From the NCBI GenBank assembly GCA_052116865.1, contig JBQKKG010000009.1:106585-170584 (forward strand): a DNA stretch of 64,000 nucleotides. The letters are read 5' to 3'. This DNA comes from CAUPWF01 sp963515125 (GTDB lineage: Bacteria; Bacillota; Clostridia; Lachnospirales; Lachnospiraceae). A program made the position numbers and the translations under genes. A model generated the notes under the pieces. That model worked only from the letters and a program-made list of their open reading frames with translations. It did not search any database and was not told where the DNA came from. Below are positions 34,067 through 42,618 of the stretch, piece after piece. Position 1 is the first letter of the stretch, and every line of letters starts with the position of its first letter.

Positions 34067-34189
34067 CTGATTGAAATCAGCAGTGCTCAGCTCCTTTTTT
34101 ATGCCGTTTTATTCGTTTTTTCCCCATAGTTAGGCCTATATTCTATTTTTGAGCGTACTTTACCCAAGCTTTTATTTCGGATGTAAAAG

Positions 34190-34745
34190 CTATTTTGGAT
34201 ATTCAAAAATTTTTGCAGTTTTTAGTTCAAATAAGTGTTGACCTGTTTTACCTGCCTGTATTTTGTGATGTAACTTATTGATGTTGTGCGCAATGGCAAC
34301 CAGAGTACTTTCAGCCAGCACATTTGTAGTTCCTCGACACAGATATCTGCAAAAGAACCTTCTGCCTGAATGCTTCGATTCATTCGAAGCTGACATCCTT
34401 CATTACTAAGTATTCTTTCCAAATCTTCAGTACGCTTTTGATAGAATACTTTTGATACTTCTAGGTGCTTCTTGTTTTTGCAAATGTACACATCCTGTTC
34501 TGCATCATACTCCATATTTTCACGTCTGCTGATATCTGTTCTGTATTTTCGTGTTTTTGAAATTTCCTAATTCGATGGTTTAATAAATACCAACTGCTGA
34601 TTGGCTTCAATGAATAAATAATTTTCTTCACCTTCATATCCGGAATCTGCGGTGATGTTCTTATATTTGAAAGATAGATGCTCTTCCATCTTTCTCAGAA
34701 ATGGAATCAATGTTGTTGTATCTGTAGGCTGCAGACGACCACGGC
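34190..34745 (-). pseudogene. IS1182-type transposase remnant
   Basis: C-terminal half of a DDE transposase in pieces. From 34745 the frame reads CRGRLQPTDTTTLIPFL..., ADSGYEGEENYLF, FIKPSN, then an amber stop where the family has Tyr. The frame resumes with EISKTRKYRTDISRR and CQLRMNRSIQAEGSF, then shifts into another frame for FFCRYLCRGTTNVLAESTL...HNINKLHHKIQAGKTGQHLFEL. At least one stop and one frameshift; N-terminal half missing. Not functional. Confidence 0.85.
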
Positions 34746-34815
34746 ATAAAAAATACCGCCCATCTCCTCAAAGATAAGCGGTACTTCTCACATACAATAT
34801 ACCTACAATGTAATC

Positions 34816-34996
34816 AGATTAAATCTCTGAATCAACCACTAAAACCACTTGTATCAGTCACTATTGGAATCACACCTTGAGACATTGCTTCCAAATTTAT
34901 ATCAATTATATCTGTTTGATATCCACCTTCATCTGCTATCTCTTTATAAAGATTTGCAGCAAACGTCTCAATTCCTCCCATGACCAAACCAAACTG
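34816..34996 (-). pseudogene. internally deleted glycosyltransferase remnant
   Basis: Minus-strand frame reads QFGLVMGGIETFAANLYKEI (N-terminal motif of family-4-type glycosyltransferases) and then jumps to LEAMSQGVIPIVTDTSGFSG, the C-terminal nucleotide-sugar motif, before a TGA. The ~200 residues that normally lie between are lost. The same frame is joined upstream to the 119-residue frame at 34997-35356 through a single TGA, so both may derive from one gene. Confidence 0.6.
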
Positions 34997-35356
34997 TCAT
35001 GTAATACAAGCATACTTTTGATTTTGCTCAATATAAGGGAAATTAAAATCGTCAATTATCAAATATTCAGCAATCGTTTGATAAAAATGAAACTGTGAAA
35101 GACATATTTCTTTAAGATTTCTATTAACAATCAGCAATTCTTTAAGGTATCTTAAATATTCTTCATATTTATTGTGACATATAATTATAGAATCGCTATT
35201 ACAAAAATCAATTTGTTTTACCTGTTCTATATAGTTCTCGCCCAACATAACATAATCTAAATGCAGAAAACTCAATTCATCACTAACTTCTAACACCTTA
35301 ACACTGTTTCCACATAAAAAAATGCGCTTTGTAGTAGTAGATAGATATTTATACAT
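34997..35356 (-). CDS. hypothetical protein, probably a broken glycosyltransferase-locus gene
   Basis: 119-aa frame with a good ribosome site (AAGGAGTGG) and ATG. No family recognised; rich in Ile, Tyr and Cys. It ends at a TGA followed in the same frame by glycosyltransferase-like sequence, so it may be the 5' part of a disrupted larger gene. It starts 14 bp after the Nudix gene and lies in a decayed region. Treat as doubtful. Confidence 0.35.
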   Translation of the reverse strand: MYKYLSTTTKRIFLCGNSVKVLEVSDELSFLHLDYVMLGENYIEQVKQIDFCNSDSIIICHNKYEEYLRYLKELLIVNRNLKEICLSQFHFYQTIAEYLIIDDFNFPYIEQNQKYACIT

Positions 35357-35370
35357 TTAATAACCACTCC

Positions 35371-35820
35371 TTACAATCCCTCTTTCATAATATATTGTCT
35401 AAAATATTCTCTTGTTTCATCATGTGTAAGTTTCTGTACAATTTCCTCACTATTTAGCAACTCAATTCCCATTAGCTCCTCATTATCAAATTTAATTTTT
35501 TTTATATCCCCTTCAAACTTAACAAGATAAAAGTAGGTGACCTGATTATCATATTTTTTATTTTTTTGTCTACCTCGAAATTCAAAAAATAAAGGCGCGG
35601 TTAATTGTTTTGTAATCTTAAAGCCATCACATCCGAGTTCTTCATAAAGTTCCCTCATCAATGCATCCTTGGCTGACTCTCCCTCTTTTATTCCTCCCTT
35701 TACGAAATCCCACTCACTTTCTTGAAGCTTAACATCCACATCACTATTCTTAATCTTATTTACAAGTAAATATTTATCTGCAACCTTTATAACAGCTCCA
35801 ATCGCTTTCCTCATTCTCAT
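35371..35820 (-). CDS. Nudix hydrolase
   Basis: 149-aa protein with a complete Nudix box at about residues 42-64 (GGIKEGESAKDALMRELYEELG: GX5EX7REUXEEXGU). Nudix enzymes cleave nucleoside diphosphate-linked substrates and need Mg2+. Full length for the family. It is the only intact enzyme gene inside a degraded glycosyltransferase island, so it may have served nucleotide-sugar turnover there, but that is inferred. Weak ribosome site. Confidence 0.85.
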   Translation of the reverse strand: MRMRKAIGAVIKVADKYLLVNKIKNSDVDVKLQESEWDFVKGGIKEGESAKDALMRELYEELGCDGFKITKQLTAPLFFEFRGRQKNKKYDNQVTYFYLVKFEGDIKKIKFDNEELMGIELLNSEEIVQKLTHDETREYFRQYIMKEGL

Positions 35821-35910
35821 TTTCCATCGTCCCCTATTCTAAAATTCTTAAGCAATTATTTAATTTAATTAGAAACAATAAAGACATTTTCTACATTTCT
35901 TACATATCTA

Positions 35911-36333
35911 TTAAATTTGAGCTCTGCAACTTTGAACAGCTCTCAAGTTATTGTATGAAATCTGAGAACTAACAAGATTTTGAATTTCTACCCCAATAGA
36001 ACTTTTTATTGATTCATTAATTGTCCCTTCATACCTTATATCATGTTTATTACGGAATACTTTAATTGCTTCACTAATATACCAACCACCGTTTTTAGAA
36101 AAATTGTACTTTCTAATCTTTAAAGCAACTAATTTTTTATCGTTTATATTATCCAGTTCTTTTTTTAAAGCGAGAAATTCTGACACTCCTCATCTTTCAT
36201 CCGCATCTAATGACAGAATCCAATCCCCTGTTGCATAGTCTAATGCATAATTTCTTGCTTTTGAAAAATCGTTTAAAAAACAATAATCATAAATCTCACT
36301 AGTATACTTTGCAGCGATTTGTTTTAGTAATAT
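35911..36333 (-). pseudogene. GT2 family glycosyltransferase remnant
   Basis: From 36333 the minus strand reads LKQIAAKYTSEIYDYCFLNDFSKARNYALDY, then ATGDWILSLDADER, the DxD region of family-2 glycosyltransferases. A TGA interrupts it, and the next frame continues as SEFLALKKELDNIND and WYISEAIKVFRNKHDIRYEG. Both N- and C-termini are missing. Non-functional. Confidence 0.7.
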
Positions 36334-36611
36334 TTAATATGACAATTCGTATAAAAATTTAACAGCCATTAAATTTAATCAATTATAACATTCCATTCCA
36401 GTATTAAACATAACCATTGAAAACACTTTCCATTGCTAATTCGTATCTGTTTATGACTGTATCGCAAAAAACTTTTATATTTTCTTTGATAATACTGTTT
36501 TCAATCTTTGCTTTATTTTAGTATTGCATTGCCAAATAGAAAATGTTAAATTAAAAACACACCTGAATCATTTCAGTGTTTTACTTGTATTTGTGGAAGG
36601 AGAGTGTGATT
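36334..36611. other. A+T-rich intergenic segment
   Basis: About 280 bp between a dead glycosyltransferase and the AraC gene. No gene, RNA or clear repeat seen; presumably holds the AraC promoter. Confidence 0.5.
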
Positions 36612-37511
36612 ATGTTTCAAAACAGCGACATGGTATTAAATGATTTAGAAAAAGAAAAATTAGATTTGTCATTTCATTCAAGTGGCATTGATCAGTGCCG
36701 AAAAGGCAACCTATATGGACCTCGCACTCGTAGATACCATCTGATTCATTTTGTAATCAGCGGGAAAGGAATTCTAAAAATTGATGGGAAAATTATTTCT
36801 GTAAACCAGAATCAAGCTTTTTTAATACCTGCCGGATGTTTAGCTTCCTACCAGGCAGATATTAAAACGCCATGGAAATATTGCTGGATTGGTTATCAAG
36901 GAACTCAAGCAACTAAATATAGCAATCTTTTATTCCCAACAAACTATATTATAAATTCAACGAATATCTCCAGCTATGAACGTCAAATACTAAAAATGCT
37001 TGCATGCACCGATAAACGTATAAATCTTGAAATAAACTTTTCACCTGAAAAATGTCCACTTTCTTTTTTTTCAGATGCTAAAACCTTATCACAACACTTG
37101 TTGCTTAATGGTCTACTCAAAGAAATGTTTGCTAATTTACTGGCAGAACAAGATTCTGACTGTGAAAGTATTTTGACTGCCTGCTATGCTGATCGGGTAA
37201 AAGACTATATTGACAAACATTATAATGAACGTTTACAAATCCATCATATTGCTGATTACCTAGGACTAACCCCTCACTATATAACTTTAGTTTTTAAAAG
37301 AAAATATATGGTAACCCCTAAAAATTACTTAACCAGCCTTCGAATAGAAAAAGCCAAAATGTTCCTTGTAGACACCGAATATCCGCTGCAAATTATCGCC
37401 AATGCAGTGGGACTTGAGAACCCCTTTTCTTTCTCTCGATTATTTAAAAAAAATACTGGAATTTCCCCCGACGTATATCGAAAAAGTTTTTTTAAGGAGA
37501 CTAATTTGTAA
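36612..37511 (+). CDS. AraC family transcriptional regulator
   Basis: 299-aa regulator. Residues about 25-170 form a cupin-type ligand domain (RRYHLIHFVISGKGILKIDG, IPAGCLASYQADI). The C-terminal ~100 residues carry two helix-turn-helices (LQIHHIADYLGLTPHYITLVFK and LQIIANAVGLENPFSFSRLFKK, ending TGISPDVYRK). Start at 36612 after GGAAGGAG; a longer frame begins at 36576 without a good site. It lies inside the region bounded by the 18-bp inverted repeats. Sugar or other small ligand unknown. Confidence 0.88.
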   Translation: MFQNSDMVLNDLEKEKLDLSFHSSGIDQCRKGNLYGPRTRRYHLIHFVISGKGILKIDGKIISVNQNQAFLIPAGCLASYQADIKTPWKYCWIGYQGTQATKYSNLLFPTNYIINSTNISSYERQILKMLACTDKRINLEINFSPEKCPLSFFSDAKTLSQHLLLNGLLKEMFANLLAEQDSDCESILTACYADRVKDYIDKHYNERLQIHHIADYLGLTPHYITLVFKRKYMVTPKNYLTSLRIEKAKMFLVDTEYPLQIIANAVGLENPFSFSRLFKKNTGISPDVYRKSFFKETNL

Positions 37512-37662
37512 ACAGTGACAGTGCACTGAACATAGCACTATAAAAAGTTTTTTCTATGTATGTTTCATTATACTACTTAAATTGTGAACCTGAATGTCAC
37601 GCGGCGAATGAAACTGGGGAAGTTGTGTTTTTTGCATGCAAAAGGAGCTGCGCACTAATCAC

Positions 37663-37680
37663 CTAGTGCGACAGCCCCTT
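37663..37680 (-). repeat. 18-bp inverted repeat, right copy (IS-like end)
   Basis: CTAGTGCGACAGCCCCTT, exact reverse complement of 34049-34066. Together with 37642-37657 it forms a long hairpin (AAGGAGCTGCGCACTA against TAGTGCGACAGCCCCTT), like the left copy. Confidence 0.7.
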
Positions 37681-37690
37681 GTTTATTCAT

Positions 37691-38905
37691 TTAAAATTTT
37701 CTATTTAAGATATCTCCATGTTTTAAAAAATCATCTACCGTATCAAAATGAAGACGATGAATAATTTCAATTACATAAGGATTGTCAAGTGGTGTCTTAT
37801 ATAGTGCTTTTTCAGAATATTCATTTACAAATTCTCGTCCCTGCTCTACATCAATCATTCTTTTAGGTCCACCTACGCATCCACCTACGCACCCCATTCC
37901 TTCATAAAAGTTTCCTTTTATTTCGTTCTTCATTATAGAAGAAAGCAACTCTTTACATTCTTTTATACCATTTGCATATACAGGAGACAGCTTACCCTTT
38001 ACCTGCAATCTATCTGCTGCACAAGAAACAGCTTCGCTTACGCCTCCAGATCTTGCATAGAGCCTTCCCGCTGTTGAGGAGTGCTCCTTTGCATCATCCT
38101 CTAATTTGGTAAAGTCTACTTTAAATGCTTCAAATATATCATTCAGCTCCTGAAAGGTCAAAACACTATCAATTGCACCAAGAAGTTCCGGTTCTTTAGA
38201 TTCTGCCTTTTTAGCCATACAAGGGCCAATGAATATGGTTTTACATCCAGGGTTAAGCTGTTTTACAATTCTTCCACCGGCAATCATTGGAGAAACAGAA
38301 GGGGGCAAGTGATCTACGATGTCAGCATAATTTTTTTTGATTAAGGATATCCAAATCGGGCAACAACAACTGGTTAATTGAAACCGATTGTTACATTCCT
38401 CATTCTTTTTGAACTCCAAAGACTCTTTTAACGTCAAAATATCTGCAAAGGTAGCCACTTCCATCATTCCAGCAAAACCTATTTGCTTCAAGGCCGTTCT
38501 GATTTTAGATGGGGTTGCCTCTTTTCCAAATTGACCTACAAATGCAGGTGCCATTAATGCATAAACTTCTTCCGATTCTTTTAATATCTTTATTGCCTTT
38601 ATGGTGTCATGACTCGGCTCAAGATTATGATTTTTACATGCGATTATGCATTCATTACATCCAGTACAGTTTTCACTGTTAAATGAGATAACCCCATCCC
38701 TAATTTCAATTGCATGAAAAAGGCACGAGGATACACAACTTTTATCACTGCAAGAACACGCTCCCGTTTTCCATACCATTTCATGTTTGTCTGGATTCAA
38801 CAAACACTCCATTTGATTTTTATCATAATCGATTCCTGAATATTCTATAGGTTTATCCTGTGCTACATCCTGTGTTAATTTCTTATATAACTCTTGAAAG
38901 GTCAT
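37691..38905 (-). CDS. [FeFe]-hydrogenase-like protein with atypical H-cluster loop
   Basis: 404-aa iron-sulfur protein. N-terminal cysteine-rich ferredoxin region (ACSCSDKSCVSSC and NCTGCNECIIAC, about residues 48-95), then an H-cluster-type domain with L1 TSCCCPIW (canonical TSCCPxW plus one Cys), L2 IGPCMAKKAE (Pro/Met replaced by Gly before Pro-Cys), L3 YEGMGCVGGCVGGPKR. Such variants occur in sensory or uncharacterised hydrogenase groups (C/D type) rather than HydA. No PAS or regulatory domain is attached. AGGAGG before the ATG. Monocistronic. Whether it makes H2 or senses is open. Confidence 0.8.
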   Translation of the reverse strand: MTFQELYKKLTQDVAQDKPIEYSGIDYDKNQMECLLNPDKHEMVWKTGACSCSDKSCVSSCLFHAIEIRDGVISFNSENCTGCNECIIACKNHNLEPSHDTIKAIKILKESEEVYALMAPAFVGQFGKEATPSKIRTALKQIGFAGMMEVATFADILTLKESLEFKKNEECNNRFQLTSCCCPIWISLIKKNYADIVDHLPPSVSPMIAGGRIVKQLNPGCKTIFIGPCMAKKAESKEPELLGAIDSVLTFQELNDIFEAFKVDFTKLEDDAKEHSSTAGRLYARSGGVSEAVSCAADRLQVKGKLSPVYANGIKECKELLSSIMKNEIKGNFYEGMGCVGGCVGGPKRMIDVEQGREFVNEYSEKALYKTPLDNPYVIEIIHRLHFDTVDDFLKHGDILNRKF

Positions 38906-38986
38906 ATCAGCCCCTCCTCTTCTTTCTTACTATCTGATTGAAAAATTTTTCTATATTTACATAGTCTTTCCTGATATCAAAAAAAA

Positions 38987-39020
38987 ATAAGTCTTATAGA
39001 GTGATTCCTATAGGACTTAT
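38987..39020 (-). terminator. terminator of the SPL-type radical SAM gene
   Basis: 13-bp stem with one G:U (38987-38999 with 39008-39020), then TTTTTTTTGATATC on the minus strand. Confidence 0.8.
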
Positions 39021-39035
39021 CTTTTTACTTATTTA

Positions 39036-39905
39036 TCAAAACAAACTCAATTGTTCCCCAGCTCTTTTATCTTCATATTGATTCAAATAGCTAAATATTG
39101 CATGATTATCATGGATAATTCCATGTTGATCACATATCTGATAAAAGAGCTGCATTAATTTTTTATTTTTGGGGCTCGAAATCATATATTGATTCCCATA
39201 GATTTGATTATATTTTGCTTTTAATCCAGGAAATGATTCATCTAATTTCTTATAAAAATATTCCCGATTCCCTTCTCGTAATGTCATTCCCATACCAAAA
39301 CAAATGATACCATATACCTTTGCTTCTATGCAGTAATCTAAGATACCAGAAATATTTTCTTCTGTATCATTAATAAAAGGTAAGATTGGTGAAAGCCATA
39401 CTACTGTAGGAATTCCCGCATCCCGCATTTTTTTTAATACTTCAAATCGTTCCTTTGTTGTACAAACGCCTGGTTCTATTTTTCTACACAACGCTTCATC
39501 GAAAGTAGTCAATGTCATTTGAACAATACATTTCGTATTGTTATTTATATTCTGCAATAGGTCTATATCTCTTAAAATTCGATTGGACTTTGTAATAACC
39601 GTAAATCCAAAGTTATACTGATCGATTAATTGTAAAGCTTTTCTAACATGTTCCAATCCTATTTCTTGTGGAATATAAGGGTCTGTCATAGAACCAGTAC
39701 CAATCATACATTTCTTACGTTTGTGCTTCAGTGCACTTTCTAATAGTTCTATGGCATTTCCCTTTACTTCAATATCTTCAAAAGCATGGTTCATGTTATA
39801 ACATTTACTTCTAGAATCACAATAAATACAACCATGAGAACAACCACGGTATAAATTCATTCCATTCTTTGCAGATAAAATACCTTTTGCATTGACGTAG
39901 TGCAT
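39036..39905 (-). CDS. SPL-family radical SAM protein
   Basis: 289-aa radical SAM protein of the spore-photoproduct-lyase-like group (Rv2578c type). Motif CSHGCIYC (CxxxCxxC, about residues 22-29) binds the [4Fe-4S] cluster, followed by GTGSMTDPYIP and VITKSNRILRD, typical of this group. It lacks the C-terminal conserved Cys of true SplB as far as I can tell. AAGGAGAT before the ATG. Function unknown in this subgroup; no partner is obvious. Confidence 0.8.
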   Translation of the reverse strand: MHYVNAKGILSAKNGMNLYRGCSHGCIYCDSRSKCYNMNHAFEDIEVKGNAIELLESALKHKRKKCMIGTGSMTDPYIPQEIGLEHVRKALQLIDQYNFGFTVITKSNRILRDIDLLQNINNNTKCIVQMTLTTFDEALCRKIEPGVCTTKERFEVLKKMRDAGIPTVVWLSPILPFINDTEENISGILDYCIEAKVYGIICFGMGMTLREGNREYFYKKLDESFPGLKAKYNQIYGNQYMISSPKNKKLMQLFYQICDQHGIIHDNHAIFSYLNQYEDKRAGEQLSLF

Positions 39906-39972
39906 TTCTATCTCCTTACTTACTTTTTTATTCCTTTTACAAGCATACCAGCCCTCCAGTTCATTATCAATA

Positions 39973-40596
39973 CTATTTACCCAATAATAACTTATTGCTC
40001 CTCTGCTTTATAAGTGGAATCAGTACGCCTCCTACACTATTACCTAATGTCATTAGCAAAATGTATGTCATTGCTTTTACCGACCATACCTTAGCAACTG
40101 TAATATAGAACATATTTGCAATGCAGTGTTCAAATCCGGATAAGATAAATACACTGACACATAAAAATAGAATGATTGGAGTATGCTTCTTTTTGTACCC
40201 GTCAACTGCAATAAACATAAGTATTCCACAAAAGATAGATAGTATAAATATACTATACCAAGTATCCTGCAATTTCACTATACACAGTTTTTCTACTGTT
40301 AAAGTTAGGTGTACTCTAGTCTGTAAAATCAACTTACCGACCATAATAGTTCCACTCAGATTCCCGAACCAAGTGACAATCAAATCCATGATATAAGAAG
40401 CAGTTGGTTGTTGCACCAAATAGCCAACTTTTCCGGTATATAGACTAAATTCATTTAATAGAATTGCATATAATCCAACGGTAAATAATAACGAGCCTAC
40501 GATTTTATTATCCATAGATACATATACAGTTCCCCCAATGCCAATGACTACTCCTGCTAGAACAGAATCTAAAAATATTTTTATATAATTCTTCAT
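39973..40596 (-). CDS. formate/nitrite transporter family channel (FocA-like)
   Basis: 207-aa membrane protein of the FNT family: six helices and the diagnostic GFEHCIANMFYI (about residues 153-164) with the pore histidine, plus GNSVGGVLIP near the end. The N-terminal cytoplasmic helix of FocA is largely missing, so the protein is short. Last gene of the glycine-to-formate operon (4 bp after folD), which points to formate export. Weak ribosome site. Confidence 0.85.
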   Translation of the reverse strand: MKNYIKIFLDSVLAGVVIGIGGTVYVSMDNKIVGSLLFTVGLYAILLNEFSLYTGKVGYLVQQPTASYIMDLIVTWFGNLSGTIMVGKLILQTRVHLTLTVEKLCIVKLQDTWYSIFILSIFCGILMFIAVDGYKKKHTPIILFLCVSVFILSGFEHCIANMFYITVAKVWSVKAMTYILLMTLGNSVGGVLIPLIKQRSNKLLLGK

Positions 40597-40600
40597 AGCT

Positions 40601-41443
40601 TTATTGAATCCTTTTCTTTGCTGATTGAATTAAATGATCTAACAAAACAAATGTGGTTATACTTCCTATACCTTTTGGCACTGGTGTTAAAGCCCCGGCC
40701 ACTGTTTTTACATCTTCATAATCAACATCACCGCATAATTTACCATCCTCATCTACATTGATTCCCACATCAATTACAATTGCATCTTCTGCAACATGCT
40801 CTTTTTTAATCATACGAGCCTTTCCCGCAGCTGCAATTAGTATTTCAGCTTGTTTACAAGTGGATTCCAACTCTAACGTTCTGGTATGGCACATGGTAAT
40901 GGTGGCATTCCTGCCAAGTAACAACATTGCTAAGGGCTTCCCTACGACAAGGCTCCTTCCAACTACAGTCACTCTCTTGCCGCATAAATCAACTCCATTA
41001 TAATCCAACATTTCCATTACAGCCTCAGCAGTACATGGGGCAAATGCTCCCTTTTCTCCTGCAAATACCTTTGCAAGATTCCAAGGACTAATGCAATCAA
41101 TATCTTTCTCTGGCTTTATCAACTGCACAATCTCCTTTTCATTGATTTGCTTTGGCAGAGGGCGTAGCAATAATATTCCATCTACATCGTTATCTTTATT
41201 GATTTTTTGAAATTCATCAACAAATTCTATGTGGCTAATATCCCCATTTAACACATACGAGGAACATCTTATCCCCAGTTTATTTGCCGATTTGGTAGCC
41301 CCCTTTTCATATGCGATATCATCTGGTCTTTCGCCAACACGTATGACTGCTAGGTGCGGAATATTCCCTTGCAGCTGTTCGATCTCCTTTTGTAATCTAT
41401 TTCGTAATGCATTTCCCACATCAATACCACTTAGCACTCTCAT
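40601..41443 (-). CDS. folD: methylene-THF dehydrogenase/cyclohydrolase FolD
   Basis: 280-aa bifunctional enzyme taking 5,10-methylene-THF to methenyl- and formyl-THF. The catalytic lysine is in DIAYEKGATKSANKLGI (canonical YxxxK). NADP-site GRSLVVGKPLAMLL. Some usual motifs vary: LLRPLP for QLPLP, DIDCISPWN for DVDGFHPxN, and PKGIGSITT for PGGVGPMT; this divergence suggests a specialised clostridial form. AGGGAGA precedes the ATG. Works with gcvT products, fchA and fhs. Confidence 0.9.
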   Translation of the reverse strand: MRVLSGIDVGNALRNRLQKEIEQLQGNIPHLAVIRVGERPDDIAYEKGATKSANKLGIRCSSYVLNGDISHIEFVDEFQKINKDNDVDGILLLRPLPKQINEKEIVQLIKPEKDIDCISPWNLAKVFAGEKGAFAPCTAEAVMEMLDYNGVDLCGKRVTVVGRSLVVGKPLAMLLLGRNATITMCHTRTLELESTCKQAEILIAAAGKARMIKKEHVAEDAIVIDVGINVDEDGKLCGDVDYEDVKTVAGALTPVPKGIGSITTFVLLDHLIQSAKKRIQ

Positions 41444-41455
41444 AAATTTTCTCCC

Positions 41456-41959
41456 TTACTTAATCTTAACTAACAATTTGTTTGATAGCCCATATTTTCC
41501 CATAGCTTGTATAATCAAAATTTGAATCGGACATACAATAGTAATCTGTAATATCCGAGTTGCTAGCAGCGGAACATACTTTACTCCATATAAAATGCTG
41601 ATCCACAAGGTATTTAGTAATAAGCTCAGTATAAATTGGGTGGCTAAAACCGCTACTATAACCCTTTTTACTCCTTGTTCTTTATGTAAAAGTAAACCAT
41701 ACGTACTGCCTCGTAAAAATGCCACTAATGTGAATCCTGGAAAATACGCTCCTATCGGAAATAATATTGCTCCTACAATGTCTGCAACTGCTGCAACGCA
41801 CCCACCTTTCACTGGTCCTAACCAAATACCCGCTGCAACAATTGGTATGAATCCAAATCCAATTCTCATACTCCAAATGGAAAGCGAAAGAAACCTTGTC
41901 AGTATAATTTCTAGCGCTATAAATATACTCATCCAAACCATTTCTTTAGCCTTGCTCAT
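41456..41959 (-). CDS. ECF folate transporter substrate subunit (FolT-like)
   Basis: 167-aa S component with about five to six helices. MRIGFGFIPIVAAGIWLGP and the DIVGAILFPIGAYFPGF stretch match FolT. The T and A components are not in the window. Its position between fchA and folD ties folate uptake to one-carbon metabolism. GGGAAACAT precedes the ATG. Confidence 0.85.
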   Translation of the reverse strand: MSKAKEMVWMSIFIALEIILTRFLSLSIWSMRIGFGFIPIVAAGIWLGPVKGGCVAAVADIVGAILFPIGAYFPGFTLVAFLRGSTYGLLLHKEQGVKRVIVAVLATQFILSLLLNTLWISILYGVKYVPLLATRILQITIVCPIQILIIQAMGKYGLSNKLLVKIK

Positions 41960-41976
41960 GTATGTTTCCCGCTTTC

Positions 41977-42600
41977 TTATCTGATCTTATATAGTACACT
42001 CTCATAAATCTCGCCAGCAAGCTCCCTTCCCTTGCGTATCATCATATCTGCTGCTTGATTCAAGTGCTGCGCCTGTACACGATTTTTCATTAATTTTGTA
42101 TTAATAAAAATGTTAAGTGATGCCCCTTCTAAAGCCGCTTTCATAAATAAAATTCCGACTCCTACATCACTAATTGCTATTTTACTTCCCTTTTGATTCA
42201 ACTGCTCTAATACTTGCATCCCCTTTAGGGAAGTTTCCATGATCTTAATTGGAACTAAACTTGCTTCTAAGAGTGCTTGTTCCATAATTTCATTACGCTT
42301 CTCTAATTCTTCCTGCGTATTTTTGGGCAATCCATATGCTTTAGATAAAGGTTCGAATACTCTTGCATCCTCTGTCACCAGTTGCTCAAATTCTTCTCGA
42401 AGTTGTTGTAATTGCGTTAGATAGGATTGCATATCTGTCTCTACATCTACGTATTTCTTTTTTCCAACTGTTAAATTCCCTACCATCATACCCAGTGCTG
42501 TCCCACAGGCACCAACAACCGCAGAAGCGCCTCCTCCACCTGGTACCGGTTGGTCTGAAGATAGCTTTTCCAAAAAATCAATTACACTTTTTTCTAACAT
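41977..42600 (-). CDS. fchA: methenyl-THF cyclohydrolase / formimino-THF cyclodeaminase (FchA-like)
   Basis: 207-aa all-helical protein of the cyclodeaminase family. PVPGGGGASAVVGACGTAL (about residues 18-36) is the family signature; AISDVGVGILF near 140 is also typical. Size matches clostridial FchA, which hydrolyses methenyl-THF to formyl-THF. Shares this step with FolD in the same operon, an apparent redundancy. AGTGTGAGGA before the ATG. Confidence 0.85.
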   Translation of the reverse strand: MLEKSVIDFLEKLSSDQPVPGGGGASAVVGACGTALGMMVGNLTVGKKKYVDVETDMQSYLTQLQQLREEFEQLVTEDARVFEPLSKAYGLPKNTQEELEKRNEIMEQALLEASLVPIKIMETSLKGMQVLEQLNQKGSKIAISDVGVGILFMKAALEGASLNIFINTKLMKNRVQAQHLNQAADMMIRKGRELAGEIYESVLYKIR

Positions 42601-42618
42601 GATAAATTCCTCACACTT

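Noticed and set aside
34997..35356. A selenoprotein reading through TGA into the glycosyltransferase sequence
   Set aside because: There is no SECIS-like hairpin after the TGA, further stops follow, and the region is full of other decay.
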